DNA from: Paraflavitalea pollutisoli | GTDB lineage: Bacteria; Bacteroidota; Bacteroidia; Chitinophagales; Chitinophagaceae | Assembly (NCBI RefSeq): GCF_029360705.1 | Contig: NZ_JARKMX010000008.1 | Location: 3,541,479-3,605,478 of the forward strand | Reading direction: 5' to 3' | DNA: 64,000 nucleotides | Part shown: positions 17,225 through 25,724 of the stretch, in pieces | Layout of the letters: every line of letters begins with the position of its first letter | How positions within the stretch are numbered: position 1 is the stretch's first letter | Position numbers and translations under genes: made by a program | Notes under the pieces: generated by a model | Told to the model about the DNA's origin: nothing | Databases searched by the model: none | Seen by the model: the letters and a program-made list of their open reading frames with translations, nothing else

Positions 17225-20200
17225 TTAGAACCTGACGTTTAAGTTGAGTCCCCAGCTTCTTCTGCCGGGCAGTGATCCGTATTCGAGGCCCTGACCATTA
17301 CCATTGTTGTAATTGGAATCAGGATCGACGTTGGGTACATTCTTGTAAATGATCAGGGGATTGCGTGCCACCACCGACAGCGAGATACCCTGGGCACTGA
17401 TCTTCTTCGACCAGCGGGCGGGCAGGTTGTACGACAATACGATCTCGCGCAGCTTGACATACGTAGCATCGTAGATGAACGGAGGTGCTATGCCTTTGTC
17501 ATCGCCATAATACTGTGGCCAGTACGTATTAGGATCTACTGGCTTGGTGTTGCTGGCGTACACGGGTTTGCCCTGCGGATCGGTACCTGTTTGCACGACA
17601 CCTTGTGGTACGTAACCTTTGGCGTTGCCGGAAGCGATCCATTCATCGAGGGTTTTATTGGCAGCCAGGCGCGCTTCTTCCGACTGTATCCACTCCTGTC
17701 GGCCGGCCAGGGTCATCTTGTGCTGACCACGGGTAACGGCGAAGAGGTTGGTCATGGAAAACAGGTCAGCACCTGTCTTTACATCGATCACGGCTGTAAG
17801 CCCGATGTTCTTGTAACGGAATGTATTGGTAACACCACCCGTCCAGTTCCAGGTGCCTTTACCCAGCGGTACACGCTCATCGCTGGCCAGTGGGTGCAGG
17901 GTCACGGGATCCAATATCGTTTGTCCGTCAGACGTACGCTGGTAATCGTATCCCAGCATGGTACCGTAGGGCAAATTGGGTTCTGCGATCACGGAAATCC
18001 CCAACCACCGCGCATCCGACAGGGTAATGTAAGCCACGCCATCTGCCAGTGATTTCACGGTATTCTTGTTGTGGGCTGCGTTGACGGCGATATCCCAACT
18101 GAAGTTTTTGGTGGTGACGGGTTTACCGGTCACCAACAGTTCTACACCCGTATTGGAGATGGTACCGGCATTGATGACCTGCGAAGCAAATCCGCCGGAG
18201 AAAGGAATGTTGACATAGTTAATCTGGTCTCGCGAGTTCTGTGTATACCAGGTAAACTCTACGCCGATCTTGTTATTGAACAACTTTGCGTCGATACCCG
18301 TTTCGATGCTGCGCGTGCGGGTAGGCCGCAGGGTGGCATTGGGGTTGGCCGTATTGGCAATAAAACCGATCACGTTATTGGCAGGTTGCAAAGGATGCAG
18401 CGCATAATTGAGGGTCAGCTGGTAGGGGTCTGTATCGTTGCCCACTTCGGCGGCCGACGCCCTAACTTTCAGGAAGTTGAGGAAGCCCGTTTTCAGCCTG
18501 GGGAAGGCATCCGAAATGATAAAGGAGCCACCGAGCGACGGATACCAGTAACTATTATTGGAAGGCGGCAGGGTGGACGAGATATCACGCCGAATGGTGG
18601 CATCGAGGTAGGCATACCCATGGTAACCGAGGCTAAATGTAGAATAGAAGGAATTGGTGCGCTTGCGGATATTGGTTTCGGTAACGGTATTTGTTTTAAA
18701 GCTATTGAATACGACAGCATCCATCACCACCATATTGGTACCTACTTTAGCACTTCCCCGGTTGCGGTAAAACTCCATGTTGCCGCCAATGTTGACGCTA
18801 CCATCGAAGTGGCCCAGGGTTTTCTTCATGGTCACGAGCACATCGGCAGAGGTATAGGAGAACCGCGTATCGGTGCCATCCAGGCGACCGGTCAAGGCAC
18901 CGGGCGTAGAGGGCGGACTGAACTTTTCGAAGCCCAGAAAGGTGAAATCATTGTTGATCCTACCCTGCAGGGAGAGCCAGTAGGTTGGATTGTAGTTGAG
19001 TTGCACAATACTCATGAGCCTGTCCTTGCGGGTGATATTGCTCATGCGGTTGATAACCCAGTAGGGATTGAGGTGGTATTGTCCACCGCCCCACTCTACG
19101 TATTGGCCAAACTGGTCCTGGTAACCTTCCTCAAATACTTTCTGATCGACGTTGTTGGCAAGACCAACAAAATTGAACCCGATATTGCTGGGATCATCCG
19201 CCAGTCCCGGGCGGTTCTTCACATACTCATTCATGTAGGTAGCCCGTACATCGAGGTTGAGCTTGCTACCGATCTTGCTGGTGCCGCGCAGGGTAAAAGT
19301 ATTCCGGTTGATATAGCTTTTAGGGACGATATCGTCGTTGTACAGGTTGCTGTACGAAAAACGGATGGTGCTGGTTTCATTGCCGCCCGTAATGGCCACG
19401 TTGTTGGCAATGGTAGAACCCGTACGGAAGAAGTTTTCGATGTTGTTCTTCACCAAACCATAGGGCGCCGTACCACCATTGAAAGCGGGAATGGTCAGGT
19501 TGGGATCCAGTTTGGCGCCGAAGTTGGAGAACAACGTACTACGAGAGATCAGGCTGCTGGTAGGAATGCTGCCACTCATACCCTGTCCATATTCGTATTG
19601 GTTATCGTTGGACCGTGTCAGCAGGGTTTCGAAAGTGGCGGTAGAATTCACTTCTATGCCCAGGCTTTTACGGCTGGCGCCTTTGCGGGTAGTGATCATG
19701 ATAACACCATGACCTGCCCGGCCACCATACAGTGCGGAGGCCGCGGGCCCTTTCAATACGGAGATCGATTCGATGTCATTGGGATCGATGGCCGAGATGG
19801 CATCACCCAGGTCAAAACCCGCTGCATACTTATCGTTGGTCGTAGCACCATAGTTGGAATTGTCCATCGGTACGCCGTCCACTACATATAGTGGCTGGTT
19901 ATTACCGGTGATATCGGTATTACCCCGGATCAGTACTTTGGCAGCACTGCCGGGACCACCGGCCGTATTGCTGATGATGAGGCCCGGTACACGTCCGGCG
20001 AGGGTATTGATCACGTTGGGATCGCGGGCCTTATCGATTTGCTCGCCCTTTACTTCGCCCACGGCATAGCCGAGGGCTTTCTTTTCGCGCTTGATACCGA
20101 GCGATGTCACCACGACCTCGCTCAGGTTCTTGGCCGAAGCGACCAGGGAGATGGTGACTGGTTGGCCCAGCTTATCCACGAGTACCATGTGATCATCGAA

Positions 20201-20716
20201 TCCGATGGAGGTAAAAAGCAGGCGGTTTTGTACGGCAGCGGGAATCTCAAAGTTGCCGTCTTTGTCAGACACGACGGTTACTTTCAATCGCTGGTTGGTA
20301 ATGCTGACGGATGAAAGCGGTTCACCGGCATCGCTCACGATCTTGCCTTTGTACACGGTAGTCACTTCATTGCCTTCTGTGGTCAGCGACTTTACCGTGG
20401 CGGTGTTGTTGCGCAGCTGATAGGTGAGGCCGGCGAGTGCGCACACTTTGTCGAGCAGGTCTTTTAGTTTGTAGGTGGCCGTGGGAAGCGTGATCTTTTT
20501 GGTAAGATTCACTTTGCCGGCATCGTAAGCAAATCGGACACCGGTCTTTTGTGTGATCTCGGTAAATGCTTTTTCTACAGTGGCATCGGCAAAACCGATC
20601 TGTACGGTGGAATTGTCCTGAGCGCGGGCCCCCTGGTACAGGAGGATGAGTAATAGCAAGGAGGCGCTCTTGAGCAAAGGGAGTACCTTGCCCACAAGTT
20701 TGTTTGTGTAGCTCAT
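17225..20716 (-). CDS. SusC/RagA TonB-linked outer membrane porin with STN signalling domain
   Basis: A 1,163-aa outer-membrane transporter. After a signal peptide (LLLLILLYQGARAQ) comes an STN domain (about residues 36-108: VQIGFADATVEKAFTEITQ, ITLPTATYKLKDLLDKV), the contact for an inner-membrane FecR. A carboxypeptidase-like beta domain (about 120-205), plug (VLIRGNTDITGNNQPLYVVDG, SISVLKGPAASALYGGRAG) and a full-length barrel ending in LNLNVRF follow. The FecR gene ends 27 bp upstream, so ligand import and transcription are probably coupled. The associated GH18 genes suggest GlcNAc oligosaccharides as cargo. Confidence 0.95.
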   Translation of the reverse strand: MSYTNKLVGKVLPLLKSASLLLLILLYQGARAQDNSTVQIGFADATVEKAFTEITQKTGVRFAYDAGKVNLTKKITLPTATYKLKDLLDKVCALAGLTYQLRNNTATVKSLTTEGNEVTTVYKGKIVSDAGEPLSSVSITNQRLKVTVVSDKDGNFEIPAAVQNRLLFTSIGFDDHMVLVDKLGQPVTISLVASAKNLSEVVVTSLGIKREKKALGYAVGEVKGEQIDKARDPNVINTLAGRVPGLIISNTAGGPGSAAKVLIRGNTDITGNNQPLYVVDGVPMDNSNYGATTNDKYAAGFDLGDAISAIDPNDIESISVLKGPAASALYGGRAGHGVIMITTRKGASRKSLGIEVNSTATFETLLTRSNDNQYEYGQGMSGSIPTSSLISRSTLFSNFGAKLDPNLTIPAFNGGTAPYGLVKNNIENFFRTGSTIANNVAITGGNETSTIRFSYSNLYNDDIVPKSYINRNTFTLRGTSKIGSKLNLDVRATYMNEYVKNRPGLADDPSNIGFNFVGLANNVDQKVFEEGYQDQFGQYVEWGGGQYHLNPYWVINRMSNITRKDRLMSIVQLNYNPTYWLSLQGRINNDFTFLGFEKFSPPSTPGALTGRLDGTDTRFSYTSADVLVTMKKTLGHFDGSVNIGGNMEFYRNRGSAKVGTNMVVMDAVVFNSFKTNTVTETNIRKRTNSFYSTFSLGYHGYAYLDATIRRDISSTLPPSNNSYWYPSLGGSFIISDAFPRLKTGFLNFLKVRASAAEVGNDTDPYQLTLNYALHPLQPANNVIGFIANTANPNATLRPTRTRSIETGIDAKLFNNKIGVEFTWYTQNSRDQINYVNIPFSGGFASQVINAGTISNTGVELLVTGKPVTTKNFSWDIAVNAAHNKNTVKSLADGVAYITLSDARWLGISVIAEPNLPYGTMLGYDYQRTSDGQTILDPVTLHPLASDERVPLGKGTWNWTGGVTNTFRYKNIGLTAVIDVKTGADLFSMTNLFAVTRGQHKMTLAGRQEWIQSEEARLAANKTLDEWIASGNAKGYVPQGVVQTGTDPQGKPVYASNTKPVDPNTYWPQYYGDDKGIAPPFIYDATYVKLREIVLSYNLPARWSKKISAQGISLSVVARNPLIIYKNVPNVDPDSNYNNGNGQGLEYGSLPGRRSWGLNLNVRF

Positions 20717-20742
20717 AAGCAGTCTTGGTTTAAGCAGCCAGG

Positions 20743-21750
20743 TTAAAAGGCGATGTTGACGGTTTGGTTGTTGATCGTGTATTTCAGATCATAGGTAAAC
20801 TCGAGCGACGACAAGATCGATTCCAGTTGGTCGGCTTTAAAAGCCCCGGTAAAGCTGATGTCTTTTCTGCCATTGCCAATGATCAATTGCTTATCGAAAA
20901 ATTCTTCAATGGTATTTTTTACCTGGTCCCAGTTGGCATTATTGAAGATCACCATGCCTTTGGTCCAGTTGACCAGCATATTGTTATCGAAAGTGGTTTT
21001 TACCAGGTCTTTCTTCGTTTGGTAAACGCCTTGCTCGTACGGCACCAGGTGTATGGGTGACTGGCCTGCTACTTCTACCCGCACTTTGCCCGTTAACAAC
21101 GATACGGTCGTAGGCGCCTGGTTCGACGATTGGTGTATATAAAAAGAAGTACCCAGGGCCGTGGTGCTGACGTCGCCACTGATGACGGTAAAGGGTTTTT
21201 CCGGATTGCGTGCCACCTGGAAGAAGGCAGTACCCTTCAGTAATACTTCACGTTTCTGCTTGTTGAATCCGGGTGACAGGCTCACGGAAGAGTTGCCATT
21301 GAGCAATACCGTACTGCCATCGGGCAGGGTAACGCGCTGTATGTGTTGAGCCGTGGCCGCGAATGCCACAAAATCCTTTACAGGTGTAGCCGTGGATCTG
21401 CCAGACTGTGCCCACCAGGTGGCGGCAACGATGATCAGTACGGCTGCAGCAGCGGCGGCTGGCCACCAACGGTACAGCTTTCGTACGGGCTGATGAACAG
21501 GTGTCTGCCGGTTCATCAACTGCTTCAGCTGGTCGAGCTGTGCCGCGGTAGGCGCTTCTTTGACGGCTCCTTGTCCACGCAGGGCAAAGAACAGGTCGGA
21601 AGCTTCCTGCAATACGCTGGCAGACACCTCACCGGCTGCAATGCGCTGTTGCCAACGGAGCTGGTCGGTTTCGTTGTGCCGCAGCAAATAATTGACAAAT
21701 GACTCGTCGGCCAGGAGATCGGCAGCAGTAAAAGATTGATAGTCGGACAT
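20743..21750 (-). CDS. FecR family anti-sigma/sigma-regulator
   Basis: A 335-aa inner-membrane regulator. Residues 1-80 are the cytosolic sigma-binding region (LADESFVNYLLRHNETDQLRWQQ); a helix (PAAAAAAVLIIVAATWW) crosses the membrane near residue 100; the periplasmic FecR domain has VTLPDGSTVLLNGNSSVSL and GTAFFQVARN; the C-terminal DUF4974-like part (FTGAFKADQLESILSSLEF) resembles the SusC STN fold that it should contact. I start at ATG 21750; the frame extends to TTG 21765. It is directly upstream of its SusC. The cognate ECF sigma is expected just upstream but is found about 3.3 kb away, past the aldehyde dehydrogenase module. Confidence 0.92.
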   Translation of the reverse strand: MSDYQSFTAADLLADESFVNYLLRHNETDQLRWQQRIAAGEVSASVLQEASDLFFALRGQGAVKEAPTAAQLDQLKQLMNRQTPVHQPVRKLYRWWPAAAAAAVLIIVAATWWAQSGRSTATPVKDFVAFAATAQHIQRVTLPDGSTVLLNGNSSVSLSPGFNKQKREVLLKGTAFFQVARNPEKPFTVISGDVSTTALGTSFYIHQSSNQAPTTVSLLTGKVRVEVAGQSPIHLVPYEQGVYQTKKDLVKTTFDNNMLVNWTKGMVIFNNANWDQVKNTIEEFFDKQLIIGNGRKDISFTGAFKADQLESILSSLEFTYDLKYTINNQTVNIAF

Positions 21751-21876
21751 AAGCTTGATATACAAGGGCTACCGCCAACCAGAAAGGGGCCGCGCGTTCC
21801 TGTTTTTATATAAGATACCTGTAGCCGGCCGTTTTTACCGTCGTTTTGGGAAGAATTTTGAAAAAAAGTTTCACCC

Positions 21877-22800
21877 CTACTGCATCAGGCAATCCTTGTA
21901 GGATTTGGGTGTGATCCCTTCTGTTTTTTTGAAGAGGCGGATGAAGTAATTGACATCACTAAAACCGCACTGCAGGCTGACCGTGCTGATGCTGTTGCGC
22001 GGATCGGCGAGCATTTGCTTGGCAAGCTTGATACGTTCGTTGTTGATGTAATCGAGCGGGGTGATGCCCAGCTGGTCTTTGAACCATTTAAAGAATACAT
22101 TGCGGCTCAGGTAGGCTTTCCGACTCAGGGCATCGACTGCAATCTTCTCGGGCAGGTGCTCGTGGATATAGTTGAGGATATAATGCATCCTGTCTTTGTT
22201 CTTACAAGTTTCACTCTCCATCGATACCTGTTGCATGTGCTGACTTTGCATCAACCTGATCAGCAGTTCCTTCAGGGTGAGGTCGGCAAAGATATTCTTG
22301 GCCTTGTCGCTGCCGCTGCACACCCGGATCAGCTTGTTGATAAGATCAGTCACTTCGGTATCATTGGCAAAATGATATTGGTTGAATTGCAGGCGCCATT
22401 CGTGTTTATCGCCCTCTGCATTGTAATAGTGATTCATGAAGCTAATGGTATCGTTCACATAGGCCGCATCGACCGCCAGCGCTATACATTGCGTGGGGTT
22501 CGCCTTTTCTGCTTCCGGGAAATCGATGATCATCGTTTCATGGGCCGGCACGATGACCGTTTCACCCGGAAGGTAGTCGAAGGCAGGTTGATCCAACAAA
22601 TGCATCACCTTCTTTCCTTTGACCATGCTGGTGATCACAAAATCATTAAAGGTGAGCGGTATATGATAAGCATGCTGGTAGGTTTCAAATATATTCAGCT
22701 CACAATTGTTGAGGTTGAAGATGCGGCGATTCTCAACCAGTGTCTGGAGGTGCTTGGGATGAGTAAGATCGATTTTGCTGAGGTAACTCTTAAACGGCAT
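21877..22800 (-). CDS. AraC family transcriptional regulator
   Basis: A 307-aa regulator with an N-terminal domain of the AraC_N type (LLDQPAFDYLPGETVIVPAHETMIIDFPEA) and a C-terminal double HTH (LSRKAYLSRNVFFKWFKDQLGITPLDYINNERI; VSLQCGFSDVNYFIRLFKKTEGITPKSYKD in shorter segments). The ATG at 22800 begins MPFKSYLSK; the frame reaches TTG 22851. It is divergent from the aldehyde dehydrogenase gene; the 153-bp gap has two ACGATCGTG copies 21 bp apart, a plausible operator. Most likely it activates the dehydrogenase/DUF779 genes in response to an aldehyde or alcohol. Confidence 0.9.
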   Translation of the reverse strand: MPFKSYLSKIDLTHPKHLQTLVENRRIFNLNNCELNIFETYQHAYHIPLTFNDFVITSMVKGKKVMHLLDQPAFDYLPGETVIVPAHETMIIDFPEAEKANPTQCIALAVDAAYVNDTISFMNHYYNAEGDKHEWRLQFNQYHFANDTEVTDLINKLIRVCSGSDKAKNIFADLTLKELLIRLMQSQHMQQVSMESETCKNKDRMHYILNYIHEHLPEKIAVDALSRKAYLSRNVFFKWFKDQLGITPLDYINNERIKLAKQMLADPRNSISTVSLQCGFSDVNYFIRLFKKTEGITPKSYKDCLMQ

Positions 22801-22860
22801 CACAATCGTTTTTACATGTATCAATTTAAGCAATCGCTGGCCGACACACAAAAGAAAAGT

Positions 22861-22890
22861 ACGATCGTGCTACGAAAAAGGACGATCGTG
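22861..22890. promoter_or_regulatory. twin operator: two ACGATCGTG copies 21 bp apart
   Basis: ACGATCGTG occurs at 22861-22869 and 22882-22890. Each contains the 8-bp palindrome ACGATCGT, and the start-to-start spacing of 21 bp is two helical turns. A related ACAATCGT lies at 22802-22809. Position between a divergent AraC gene and its likely target suggests AraC-type binding. Confidence 0.6.
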
Positions 22891-22953
22891 GGTGGTGCAT
22901 CCCTCTTTAGTTCAGGAAATTCATAGTCTATTTCTAACGATTAAACTTCCATT

Positions 22954-24486
22954 ATGAGTTCTGCAACAACCTCAGCGCCAAAATCGAATGTGGCCACCAG
23001 GCCCGCTTTCAAAAACAAATACGATCATTACATTGGAGGTCAATGGGTAGCCCCTTCCAGTGGAGAATATTTCGACAACATCTCCCCCATCGATGGTAAA
23101 GTATTTACGCAAGCTGCCCGCGGCAATGCAAAAGATATTGATTTAGCGATAGATGCAGCTACAGAAGCTTTCAAGACCTGGAGCAAGACAGGCGCCGCTT
23201 ATCGCAGCAATCTCCTGCTTAAAATAGCCCAGGTGATCGAGGATAATCTTGAGTATCTGGCCATTGTAGAAACCGTCGACAATGGTAAGGCCATCCGGGA
23301 AACCAGGGCGGCCGATCTGCCTTTGGTGATCGACCATTTCCGTTACTTCGCTGGTGTGATCAGGAGCGAAGAAGGTACGATCAGCGAACACGATGAAACT
23401 ACCGTTAGCATCAATTTACACGAACCCATCGGTGTTGTCGGTCAGATCATACCGTGGAACTTTCCCCTGCTGATGGCTACCTGGAAGATCGCTCCTGCCC
23501 TGGCAGCCGGCTGTACCGTCGTAGTAAAACCTGCCGAACAAACCCCCACCAGCATCATGGTATTGATGGAACTGGTAGGCGATATCCTTCCCAAAGGGGT
23601 GTTGAATATTGTAACTGGCTTTGGCGTGGAGGCCGGTAAACCGCTGGCATCTTCACCACGGGTCAACAAAGTAGCTTTCACCGGCGAAACCACTACCGGC
23701 CGCCTCATCATGCAATATGCTTCCGAGAACCTGATCCCCGTTACGATGGAGCTGGGTGGCAAAAGTCCCAATATCTTCTTTGCTTCTGTAGCCGATGCCG
23801 ATGACGACTTCTTTGATAAAGCCGTGGAAGGTGCCGTGATGTTTGCCCTCAACCAGGGGGAAGTATGTACCTGTCCGTCAAGGATACTCGTACAGGAAAG
23901 CATCTATGACAAGTTTATGAGCAAGGTGATCCAGCGCACCAAGGCAATCAAGCTCGGTAATCCCCTGGATGGCACCGTGATGATGGGTGCGCAGGCCAGC
24001 GAAGATCAATACAATAAGATCCTGAGTTATCTCGATATCGGCAAGCAGGAAGGTGCCGAAGTACTGTGTGGCGGTGAGGCCTTTCACCAGAACAGTGGAC
24101 TGGAACATGGCTACTACATCAAACCAACCATCTTCAAAGGCAATAACAAGATGCGGGTGTTCCAGGAAGAAATATTCGGCCCGGTAACATCTGTTACTAC
24201 TTTCAAAACGGTAGAAGAAGCGATCGCGATCGCCAACGATACTTTGTACGGTTTAGGAGCGGGCGTATGGACCAGGGATGCGCACGAATTGTACCAGGTG
24301 CCCAGGGCCATTCAGGCCGGGCGTGTTTGGGTGAACTGTTATCATGCGTATCCTGCCCATGCGCCATTTGGTGGATATAAGAAATCGGGCTTTGGCCGGG
24401 AAACCCACAAGATGATGCTCAACCACTATCGCCAGACCAAAAACATGCTGATCTCTTACAGTCAGCAGAAATTAGGTTTCTTTTAA
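22954..24486 (+). CDS. NAD(P)-dependent aldehyde dehydrogenase (AldB/ExaC/AcoD type)
   Basis: A 510-aa cytosolic enzyme oxidizing an aldehyde, probably acetaldehyde or another short one, to the acid. Catalytic Cys about 305 sits in [11 protein letters not shown] and the general base Glu about 266 in [11 protein letters not shown]. Cofactor-binding features [18 protein letters not shown] and [10 protein letters not shown] are present, and the end [20 protein letters not shown] matches the acetaldehyde dehydrogenase subgroup; length matches E. coli AldB (512 aa). A DUF779 gene follows at 82 bp, a known companion of this subgroup. Exact substrate is not shown by sequence. Confidence 0.93.
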   Translation: MSSATTSAPKSNVATRPAFKNKYDHYIGGQWVAPSSGEYFDNISPIDGKVFTQAARGNAKDIDLAIDAATEAFKTWSKTGAAYRSNLLLKIAQVIEDNLEYLAIVETVDNGKAIRETRAADLPLVIDHFRYFAGVIRSEEGTISEHDETTVSINLHEPIGVVGQIIPWNFPLLMATWKIAPALAAGCTVVVKPAEQTPTSIMVLMELVGDILPKGVLNIVTGFGVEAGKPLASSPRVNKVAFTGETTTGRLIMQYASENLIPVTMELGGKSPNIFFASVADADDDFFDKAVEGAVMFALNQGEVCTCPSRILVQESIYDKFMSKVIQRTKAIKLGNPLDGTVMMGAQASEDQYNKILSYLDIGKQEGAEVLCGGEAFHQNSGLEHGYYIKPTIFKGNNKMRVFQEEIFGPVTSVTTFKTVEEAIAIANDTLYGLGAGVWTRDAHELYQVPRAIQAGRVWVNCYHAYPAHAPFGGYKKSGFGRETHKMMLNHYRQTKNMLISYSQQKLGFF

Positions 24487-24521
24487 TCTGCATATTAGGA
24501 GATTCTCACGTTCAACATCAG

Positions 24522-24547
24522 AACGGCGGCGCTTCTGCGCTGCCGTT
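24522..24547 (+). terminator. hairpin between aldehyde dehydrogenase and DUF779 genes
   Basis: AACGGCGGCGC (24522-24532) pairs with GCGCTGCCGTT (24537-24547), one wobble, loop TTCT, followed by ATTCTTTATA. A leaky terminator or mRNA-stability element. Confidence 0.5.
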
Positions 24548-24568
24548 ATTCTTTATAAACCGACTACC

Positions 24569-24952
24569 ATGGCCACTCCCAGAATACTGGCAACGGATAA
24601 AGCAACGGAACTGATCGACCGGTTACGCGCCCAGCATGGGCCGCTCATGTTTCACCAGAGCGGCGGTTGTTGCGATGGCAGCCAACCCATGTGTTTTCCG
24701 GTGGGTGAATTTCGCACGGGCGCCAGCGATGTATGTCTTGGCATCGTGCACGACTGCTACTTCTTTATGCACGCCGACCAGTTTGAATACTGGAAACACA
24801 CCCAGTTGACGTTGGATGTAACACCTGGCCGGGGCAGCAGCTTTTCGCTGGAGATCCCGCTGGGTGTGCGGTTTATGATAAGGTCTAAACTGTTTACAGA
24901 AGAAGAGTTGGAAAACCTGGAGCCTTTGCTGGCCGTGCCAGCCGACCAATAG
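24569..24952 (+). CDS. DUF779 domain protein
   Basis: A 127-aa soluble protein matching the DUF779 family: FHQSGGCCDGSQPMCFPVGEF, then CLGIVHDCYFFMHADQFEYW and SLEIPLGVRFMIRS. The Cys-rich centre could bind metal, but no activity is established for the family. It commonly follows acetaldehyde dehydrogenase genes, as here. Starts at ATG 82 bp past that gene, with a hairpin between. Confidence 0.9.
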   Translation: MATPRILATDKATELIDRLRAQHGPLMFHQSGGCCDGSQPMCFPVGEFRTGASDVCLGIVHDCYFFMHADQFEYWKHTQLTLDVTPGRGSSFSLEIPLGVRFMIRSKLFTEEELENLEPLLAVPADQ

Positions 24953-25046
24953 AGCTGGCACCCAGAGGCTTCATCCGCATGTTAGGTGGCAACAATCCGC
25001 ACAGGCCTGCACGGCTTCACGTTACTGCGGTGGCCTGGCCCACCCG

Positions 25047-25586
25047 CTATTCTGCCGCATTGCGCAGCGCTTTGAGACTTTCGTGTATGCTGTTGTAGAC
25101 GGTGCGTACGGAGATGGAAAGCCGCTGTGCGATCTCCTCATAGCTCAACCCTTCTATAAAACGAAGCCGGATGAGTTCCTGCTGGCGATCCGTCAATTTA
25201 CTAAGCAGCTGAGCCGTCCGCATCCGGAGCGCTTCCTGTTCCTGGAGTTCGATGAGGGTTTCTTCCACCGACTGGCTGGATACCAATAGTTCATCACTGC
25301 TGATGGGGATCACACGATGCGCCTGCTGCCGCTGGCGCAACAACTGGTTCTTATAGCAAGCGAAAAGATAAGCTTTGGGGTGTTGTGTCCGGGGCAGGCG
25401 TTGTCGGTTGTTCCAGATGCGGGCAAACACAATATTGATGGCGTCCTTGCTCTCTTCGGGGTCTTTGCAGAGCCGGAGTCCATATTGCAGCAATTCGCCA
25501 TATCTCGCCTGGTAGAAGGCATACAAAGCCTGTTCGTCGCCTTGTACCAGTTGATCCCATAAAGCAATGTCGGTTGATGAGGTCAT
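25047..25586 (-). CDS. ECF-type RNA polymerase sigma factor
   Basis: A 179-aa sigma-70 family factor. Region 2 is YGELLQYGLRLCKDPEE to FARIWNNRQRLP and region 4 is LTDRQQELIRLRFIEGLSYEEIAQRLSISVRTVYNS. Start chosen at ATG 25586; a GTG at 25595 is in frame. It belongs to the group that pairs with FecR and a SusC with STN domain. The only FecR in the window is at 20743-21750 on the same strand, separated by the oppositely oriented aldehyde dehydrogenase module. GH63 gene ends 139 bp upstream. Confidence 0.92.
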   Translation of the reverse strand: MTSSTDIALWDQLVQGDEQALYAFYQARYGELLQYGLRLCKDPEESKDAINIVFARIWNNRQRLPRTQHPKAYLFACYKNQLLRQRQQAHRVIPISSDELLVSSQSVEETLIELQEQEALRMRTAQLLSKLTDRQQELIRLRFIEGLSYEEIAQRLSISVRTVYNSIHESLKALRNAAE

Positions 25587-25724
25587 AAAGGGCACCTCGT
25601 CTAAAGTAATAAATTTCCTGCATCCCGTGCAAGTTTATGGGAGGAAAGCCCCTGTAAGCCTCCGCAAACGGTTGCCTACAGGTGGTAGCCGATACTTTTT
25701 ATGGTCAGTCGCCGCGAATGGCTG

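Noticed and set aside
18071-19891. 606-codon open frame on the strand opposite the STN-bearing SusC gene
   Set aside because: It is fully inside a well-conserved SusC gene, has no recognizable motif, and follows from codon use of the true frame.
21877-24952. Transposon carrying the aldehyde dehydrogenase module
   Set aside because: No transposase, terminal inverted repeats or target duplication seen at either end; only the synteny break suggests an insertion.
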